The notes under the pieces were generated by a model that was not told the DNA's origin, ran no database searches, and saw nothing but the letters and a program-made list of their open reading frames with translations. A DNA stretch of 9,036 bases from Legionella sp. (GTDB lineage Bacteria; Pseudomonadota; Gammaproteobacteria; Legionellales; Legionellaceae). The stretch lies in the NCBI GenBank assembly GCA_004297865.1, contig SCSO01000450.1, positions 1 through 9,036 on the forward strand. The letters are read 5' to 3'. How positions within the stretch are numbered: position 1 is the stretch's first letter; the number at the start of each line of letters is the position of its first letter. Below, piece by piece: positions 5,630 to 9,036 of this stretch. The translations under genes were made by a program, and so were the position numbers.

Positions 5630-8600
5630 CTAATGTTTTTTTCTACGCTCATGAAATAAATAATATAACCCTGGCAAAACAAGCAGTGTGAGAAAGGTTG
5701 ATGAAATAATTCCTCCAATTACAACCGTGGCTAAAGGTCTTTGAACCTCCGATCCTGTACCAGTGGCTAAGGCCATAGGTACAAATCCTAAAGAGGCTAC
5801 TAACGCGGTCATAAGAACAGGTCGTAGTCTTGCTAACGAGCCTTGTAAGACTGCATCTTTTAAATACATTTTCTTTTGTTCATGTAGTTTATTTATAAAC
5901 GTAATCATGACTAAACCATTTAGAACCGCAACTCCTGAAAGAGCAATAAACCCAACGCCCGCTGAAATGGACAAGGGTATCCCCCGAATCCAAAGAGCAA
6001 ACACACCGCCGGTTAATGCCAAGGGAATTCCACTAAACACCAACAGTGCATCACGAACTCGCCCAAAACTCATAAACAACAGTAAAAAGATCCCTACCAA
6101 CGTAATGGGCACAACAATTTGTAATCGCTGCGAAGCAGACTGTAATTGTTCAAATTGCCCACCCCAGGTAATCCAGTAACCACTTGGAATTTTAACCTGT
6201 TGATCAACTAAAAGTTTGGCTTCATGAATAAATGAACTTAAATCTCGATTTCTCACATTGGCACTGACCACGATACGCCGCTTCCCACTCTCACGGCTTA
6301 TTTGATTCGGGCTTTCGCTGCGTACCATTTTCGCTATTTCATTAAGCGGGATAAAATGCCGTTCGCCATCTTTGGCCAAGGGTAAAGGGATAAATATCTG
6401 GCGCAAAACATTGGGATCGGTTCGTAAATTTTCTGGCAAACGTACAACAATATCAAATCGTTTATCACCTTCGAAAAGCTCTCCGCCTTTTTTACCCCCG
6501 GTGGCGATAACAATCGCATCTTGAACAGTGCCAATCTGTAAACCATAACGAGCCAATGCATCACGATTAATTTCAACTGTTATGAGGGGAAGACCACTAA
6601 CCTGTTCCACTTTAACATCTGCAGATCCAGGAACCTTTTTTAACTGCGTGCTGATTGCCTCACCAACCTCTTGTAAGGTATTCATGTCATCACCAAATAC
6701 TTTTACCGCAACATCACTGCGAACTCCTGATATTAATTCATTAAAACGCATTTGGATTGGTTGAGTAAACTCATAGTTATTACCCGGTATTTGTTGCACT
6801 GCCTCTTCAATTTCTTGAACCAATTCTTGTTTGGTTTTGTTAGGATTTGGCCATTCTGTACGCGGCTTTAGCATAATAAATGTATCCGCTACATTGGGAG
6901 GCATGGGATCGGTTGCCACTTCTGCGGTGCCAAGTTTTGCAAAAACACGCTTTACTTCAGGGAATTGACTCACACGCTCTTCAACTAAGTGTTGCATGAC
7001 AATGGCTTGACTTAAACTGGTTCCAGGAATTCTCATGGCATGCATGGCAATATCCCCTTCATCCAGACTTGGTATAAATTCCCCACCTAATCTAAACGCT
7101 AATAATAAACTAAAAACCATTAGACCAACCGCAATACCGATAACCGCTTTTCTGGCATGAAAGCATCGACGTAACATTTTTGCATAAGCCTCAGACAAAA
7201 AATGAACTAACCAATTCTCTTTTTCTTGAACACGGCCGCCCAAAAATATAGCAACGGCTGCTGGGATAAAGGTCAATGCAAAAAGCATCGAAGAGAGCAA
7301 AGCCAATATGACGGTTTCAGCCATTGGAAGAAACATCTTACCCTCTACCCCTGTGAGTGTCAGAATGGGTAGATAAACGACTGTAATAATGAACACCCCG
7401 AAAATACTGGGTCTAATGACTTCAGTGGTTGCAAAAGCAATTACTTTTAAACGTTCCTCTAAGTTCAAAATTCGATGTAGGGCATGCTGTTGCTCCCCAA
7501 GATGTTTTAAACAGTTTTCAACAATAATAACTGCCCCATCTACGATTAAACCAAAGTCTAGCGCGCCTAAACTCATTAAGTTAGCACTGATTTTGTTCGA
7601 TACCATCCCTGTTATGGTTAATAACATCGATAAAGGAATTACCATGGCAGTTATAAATGCTGCGCGAATATTTCCCAGAAAAAGAAATAGAATCACACAA
7701 ACCAACAGCGCTCCTTCAATTAAGTTTTTCTTAACCGTGTTTATGGTTGCGTTGACTAATAAAGTACGGTTATAGACTGTGACGGCTTCAATCCCTTCAG
7801 GTAAGGATTTATTAATTTCAATCATTTGAGCCGCAACACGCTCAGAAACAGTTCGGCTATTGTCGCCCATCAGCATAAATACAGTGCCTAAGACCACCTC
7901 TTTACCGTTTTCAGTAGCCGCTCCCGTGCGTAATTCCTTGCCTAAATCCACATTAGCAACGTCGCTAATGCGAATGGGGGTACCGTCAAAATTTGCCACG
8001 ACGATACTTTCAATATCGGCAATGTTCTTTACTTGTCCGGGTACACGAATTAAATTTTGCTCGCCATTGGTTTCAATATAGCCCGCACCTACGTTTGCAT
8101 TGTTGCGCTCTAAAGCCTCAACAACATTGCCTAAACTTAGGCCATAACGCACCAGTTTGTTGGGGTCCGGGGTCAAATGAAACTGCTTTTCATATCCGCC
8201 TATGGTATTCACTTCAGCAACACCCTCGACATTGCGTAATTGGGGTTTAATAACCCAATCTTGAATGGTGCGAAGTTCTGTTGCGTTATACCGCTGACTT
8301 TCGGGCACATTAGTTTTGTTGGTTACAACATACATAAATATTTCACCAAGACCCGTTGAAATAGGCCCTAGTGTTGTTCCAACTCCAGGAGGAAGTTTGT
8401 CTTTTACTTCCTGTAAGCGCTCATTAATTAGCTGTCGTGCGAAATAAATATCGGTACTATCCTTAAACACAACCGTAACCTGAGACAATCCGTATCTGGA
8501 TAAAGAACGCGTGTAATCTAAATTAGGTAGGCCACTCATTGCGACCTCAATGGGATAGGTAATACGTTGTTCTACTTCGAATGGTGAATAGCCTGATGCT

Positions 8601-8755
8601 TCCGTATTAATTTGCACTTGGACGTTAGTGATATCAGGTACCGCATCAATTGGCAGTCTTTGATAATTGTAAATACCATATACCGCGATAACCGTAGTAA
8701 ATAATAATACAAACCATCGATGTTTGAGTGATAAGCGAATTATTTTTTCAAGCAT
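5630..8755 (-). CDS. czcA: CzcA/HelA-type heavy-metal efflux RND pump
   Basis: A 1041-residue inner-membrane proton-driven pump, full length for the HME-RND family. Residues 1-32 form TM1, followed by the porter domain (LPIDAVPDITNVQVQINTEA), and the second half repeats the layout. In TM4 the signature DFGLIVDGAVIIVEN carries D400, D406 and E413, matching the proton-relay D402, D408 and E415 of Cupriavidus CzcA. GDIAMHAMRIPGTS also follows the CzcA pattern. At the place of the CusA methionine M573 there is His, so divalent Zn/Co/Cd is a better guess than Cu/Ag. L. pneumophila has several paralogues (HelA, Cec), so the exact name is open. The ATG at 8755 has AAGGA 6 bases upstream and sits 9 bases after the fusion-protein stop. 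The small lipoprotein gene follows. Confidence 0.96.
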   Translation of the reverse strand: MLEKIIRLSLKHRWFVLLFTTVIAVYGIYNYQRLPIDAVPDITNVQVQINTEASGYSPFEVEQRITYPIEVAMSGLPNLDYTRSLSRYGLSQVTVVFKDSTDIYFARQLINERLQEVKDKLPPGVGTTLGPISTGLGEIFMYVVTNKTNVPESQRYNATELRTIQDWVIKPQLRNVEGVAEVNTIGGYEKQFHLTPDPNKLVRYGLSLGNVVEALERNNANVGAGYIETNGEQNLIRVPGQVKNIADIESIVVANFDGTPIRISDVANVDLGKELRTGAATENGKEVVLGTVFMLMGDNSRTVSERVAAQMIEINKSLPEGIEAVTVYNRTLLVNATINTVKKNLIEGALLVCVILFLFLGNIRAAFITAMVIPLSMLLTITGMVSNKISANLMSLGALDFGLIVDGAVIIVENCLKHLGEQQHALHRILNLEERLKVIAFATTEVIRPSIFGVFIITVVYLPILTLTGVEGKMFLPMAETVILALLSSMLFALTFIPAAVAIFLGGRVQEKENWLVHFLSEAYAKMLRRCFHARKAVIGIAVGLMVFSLLLAFRLGGEFIPSLDEGDIAMHAMRIPGTSLSQAIVMQHLVEERVSQFPEVKRVFAKLGTAEVATDPMPPNVADTFIMLKPRTEWPNPNKTKQELVQEIEEAVQQIPGNNYEFTQPIQMRFNELISGVRSDVAVKVFGDDMNTLQEVGEAISTQLKKVPGSADVKVEQVSGLPLITVEINRDALARYGLQIGTVQDAIVIATGGKKGGELFEGDKRFDIVVRLPENLRTDPNVLRQIFIPLPLAKDGERHFIPLNEIAKMVRSESPNQISRESGKRRIVVSANVRNRDLSSFIHEAKLLVDQQVKIPSGYWITWGGQFEQLQSASQRLQIVVPITLVGIFLLLFMSFGRVRDALLVFSGIPLALTGGVFALWIRGIPLSISAGVGFIALSGVAVLNGLVMITFINKLHEQKKMYLKDAVLQGSLARLRPVLMTALVASLGFVPMALATGTGSEVQRPLATVVIGGIISSTFLTLLVLPGLYYLFHERRKKH

Positions 8756-8764
8756 TTCTAGTCC

Positions 8765-9036
8765 TTAATGGTCATGGCTTGCACCATTTTTTCCTAATTC
8801 AGCCTTCATAAAAAAGCTGTTGTTGCTGACATAAGGTTGGCCTGCTTCAATTCCTGAAACAACCTCTACCCATTGCTCATCTTTTTCACCCAAAACTACA
8901 GGTGTTGCCTCAAAATAATCGCCTTGCTGAACAAAAACTACATCGTTATCATTAATTTTCTGAATGGCAGACAGTAGTATCGCAACAGGAACTGTTTTCT
9001 CCTTGATAGTAATGGAGCCACTGACATACATACCGG
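8765..9036 (-). CDS. czcB: RND membrane-fusion protein (CzcB/HelB-type), C-terminal part only
   Basis: Only the last 90 or so residues are visible; the frame is open to the window edge (PGMYVSG at 9036-9017), so the ATG at 9031 is internal. The visible part is the C-terminal membrane-proximal region of a periplasmic adaptor: PGMYVSGSITI, VPVAILLSAIQ, VVFVQQGDYFEATPVVLG, WVEVVSGIEAGQPYV and NSFFMKAELGKNGASHDH. The FFMKAELGK-GASHDH ending is typical of CzcB-type adaptors of metal pumps. It would link the CzcA trimer to an outer-membrane channel, whose gene is not in the window. The stop TAA at 8767-8765 is 9 bases before the pump's start codon, so the two are surely one operon. Confidence 0.93.
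   Translation of the reverse strand, partial: GMYVSGSITIKEKTVPVAILLSAIQKINDNDVVFVQQGDYFEATPVVLGEKDEQWVEVVSGIEAGQPYVSNNSFFMKAELGKNGASHDH

Noticed and set aside
5763..8250. Several plus-strand frames of 70-140 residues opposite the RND pump (for example 5763-6179 and 7389-7775)
   Set aside because: All lie antisense to a full-length, motif-complete pump; they are rich in Pro, Thr and Asn as expected for reverse-frame shadows and show no domain.
1..9036. tRNA genes, attachment sites, integrase, transposase or relaxase genes
   Set aside because: None could be seen on either strand; the mobile-element assignment rests only on the lvr cluster and gene context.

Overview
The window looks like part of a Legionella (or close relative) integrative conjugative element. 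The evidence is low-GC DNA, a minus-strand lvrA-lvrB-csrA-type (lvrC) control cluster with a divergent small helix-turn-helix gene, and metal-resistance cargo directly beside it. The species cannot be told from the sequence.

Layout. Positions 1-1399 (minus strand) hold an operon reading lvrA, lvrB, then a CsrA paralogue that runs off the window at position 1. lvrA and lvrB overlap by 110 bases in different frames. Both proteins look like pieces of a phage-type replication initiator/helicase-loader pair. A compact intergenic region (about 1400-1563) carries a good minus-strand sigma70 promoter, a perfect 17-base operator-like palindrome, a second inverted repeat, and the start of the plus-strand XRE-type regulator gene (1564-1815). 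Next is a plus-strand EamA/DMT transporter with a very histidine-rich C-terminal tail (1876-2937).

From 3037 to the right edge every gene is on the minus strand. In transcription order they are: the C-terminal end of an RND membrane-fusion protein (8765-9036, cut by the window), a CzcA-type heavy-metal RND pump (5630-8755), a tiny lipoprotein of 57 residues (5401-5574), a periplasmic protein with two H-x-M-x10-HIHP repeats (4346-5158), and a ChrA chromate transporter (3037-4254). The outer-membrane partner of the pump is not in the window and may lie upstream, beyond 9036.

Reading of the whole: a mobile-element control module (repressor, promoter, O/P-like proteins, CsrA) sits next to a metal-efflux module. 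The RND pump and fusion protein would move divalent cations such as Zn, Co or Cd out of the cell. ChrA would export chromate. The His-rich DMT protein and the HIHP protein probably bind or move metals, though their substrates are not visible. The least described parts are the HIHP protein, the small lipoprotein, the lvrA/lvrB overlap and the architecture of the lvr control region. No RNA genes, IS elements, CRISPR arrays or attachment sites were seen, and no gap between genes exceeds about 250 bases.
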